From contig JANXSE010000131.1 of assembly GCA_025356695.1 (NCBI GenBank), forward strand, positions 1-7,885: a DNA stretch of 7,885 nt. Direction: 5' to 3'. Every line of letters begins with the position of its first letter. Position 1 is the first letter of the stretch. Under the pieces are notes generated by a model that did no database searches, had not been told where the DNA came from, and saw only the letters and a list, made by a program, of their open reading frames with translations. Origin of the DNA: Betaproteobacteria bacterium. GTDB lineage: Bacteria; Pseudomonadota; Gammaproteobacteria; Burkholderiales; SG8-41. Below are positions 6,959 through 7,885 of the stretch, in pieces. The translations under genes were made by a program, and so were the position numbers.

Positions 6959-7885
6959 TTGGGCGCCAAGCGCGCGGGCACGCAGGCGACCGCGTTCGAG
7001 CATCTCCGCGGCAGGCGGCGCATCGAGCCAGCCTTGCAGATTTTTTTGCGTGATATCGGCGAGCGCTCGTATCCAGAGGTCGTTTTCATTGAGACAGGGA
7101 ATGGCGTGGTATTCGCCGCCGCCGGCGTTCAAAAAAATGCCTTTGCCCTCGATGGCGATTTCTTCCAGCGTTTCGAGGCAATCGCTCACAAAACCCGGGC
7201 AGACCACGTCGACACGCCCCGTTTTCTTTGCGCCCAGTTCTTTCAGCACTTCGGCGGTGTAGGGCTTCAGCCATTCGGCGCGGCCGAAGCGCGATTGGAA
7301 CGTCAGTTGGTATTTTTCCGGCGGCAGTTGCAGCGCCTCGGCCAGCAGGCGCGCCGTCTTGTGGCATTCGCAGTGATAAGGATCGCCGCGATCTAGCGTA
7401 TAGCGGGGTACGCCGTGAAAACTCATCACCAGCAGGTCCGGGCGGCCGTGCGTGGTCCAGTAATCGCGAACGCTCTGCGCCAGCGCGGCGATGTAACCAG
7501 GTTCGTCGTGAAAATTGCGTATCGTGCGCAGCGCCGGTTGATTGCGCATGCGCGCCAGTGCGGCGCCGATCGCATCAATTGCGGTGGCGGTGGTGCTGGC
7601 GGCGTATTGGGGATAGAGTGGCACCATTAATATTTGCATGCAGCCCTCCGCTTTCATGCGCTCCAAAGTGGCAGCGATCGAGGGGTTGCCGTAACGCATG
7701 GCGTATTCGACCTGCAGTGGGGCTTTGCTGCGTTCACCCAGATAACCGCGCAGCATGCGTGCCTGCCGTTCGGTATGGAATTTCAGCGGCGAACCGTCGA
7801 CCGTCCATACCTGCGCATAACGTTTTGCCGATTCTTTCGGGCGGAACGGCAGGATGAAGAGGTTCAGGATCAGCCACCACAGCGG
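6953..7885 (-). CDS. hemH: Ferrochelatase HemH, 5' end beyond the window
   Basis: Ferrochelatase inserts Fe2+ into protoporphyrin IX, the last step of protoheme synthesis. The frame stays open to the right edge: 310 codons plus stop are present, beginning [19 protein letters not shown], so about 50-60 N-terminal residues are missing. An internal ATG at 7756 is not the true start, because conserved family sequence ([19 protein letters not shown]) lies upstream of it. Residue numbers below are within the visible fragment. Key motifs are [12 protein letters not shown] (60-71), [12 protein letters not shown] (89-100), VMSFHGVP (153-160, with the metal-binding His157), [14 protein letters not shown] (170-183), FQSRFG (196-201) and [14 protein letters not shown] (230-243, with the catalytic-region Glu238). 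hemH next to grpE is a known betaproteobacterial arrangement, often with hrcA further upstream; hrcA is not in this window. Confidence 0.96.
   Translation of the reverse strand, partial: PLWWLILNLFILPFRPKESAKRYAQVWTVDGSPLKFHTERQARMLRGYLGERSKAPLQVEYAMRYGNPSIAATLERMKAEGCMQILMVPLYPQYAASTTATAIDAIGAALARMRNQPALRTIRNFHDEPGYIAALAQSVRDYWTTHGRPDLLVMSFHGVPRYTLDRGDPYHCECHKTARLLAEALQLPPEKYQLTFQSRFGRAEWLKPYTAEVLKELGAKKTGRVDVVCPGFVSDCLETLEEIAIEGKGIFLNAGGGEYHAIPCLNENDLWIRALADITQKNLQGWLDAPPAAEMLERGRLRARALGAQT

Noticed and set aside
7754..7756. Internal ATG as the start of HemH
   Set aside because: Conserved ferrochelatase sequence continues in frame upstream to the window edge, so the gene is cut by the window, not short.

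Overview
The window looks like a piece of a betaproteobacterial chromosome. The order hemH-grpE-dnaK-dnaJ, the closely DnaK/DnaJ/GrpE-type proteins, E. coli-like sigma-32 promoter sequences and GC-rich codon use all point that way. The genus cannot be fixed from the sequence alone.

Left part, plus strand (1-2881). The first ~135 bases look like the end of a mobile element lying mostly to the left: two 24-base direct repeats 35 bases apart, an 8-base inverted repeat, and the first codons of a minus-strand reading frame that runs off the window. A plausible sigma-70 promoter then leads into three genes. The first is an XdhC/CoxI-family molybdenum-enzyme maturation factor. Nine bases later comes a YqgE/AlgH-family protein that, unusually, carries a Tat-like lipoprotein-type leader. 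Sixty bases further on is a zinc-less quinone oxidoreductase of the MDR superfamily.

Middle (2882-3051). This is a convergent gap between the oxidoreductase and dnaJ. It contains a ~68-base nested palindromic unit: 8-base outer arms enclosing two hairpins. No T-tract terminator is visible on either strand.

Right part, minus strand (3052-7885). The Hsp70 chaperone cluster is read right to left: hemH (5' end outside the window), grpE, dnaK, dnaJ. GrpE (nucleotide exchange), DnaK (Hsp70 ATPase) and DnaJ (J-protein) form one folding machine. grpE and dnaK are each preceded by a near-consensus sigma-32 heat-shock promoter with 13- and 14-base spacing, so dnaK has its own promoter overlapping the grpE stop codon. 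dnaJ has no promoter I can see and should be read through from dnaK. The dnaK-dnaJ gap holds a strong 13-bp hairpin built from 7-base tandem repeats that could trim dnaJ expression. No CIRCE/HrcA operator was seen.

Most of the window is ordinary housekeeping sequence. The points most worth a second look are the exported YqgE with a possible second start, the left-end mobile-element boundary, the nested palindrome at 2968-3035, the heptad-repeat hairpin, and the paired sigma-32 promoters.
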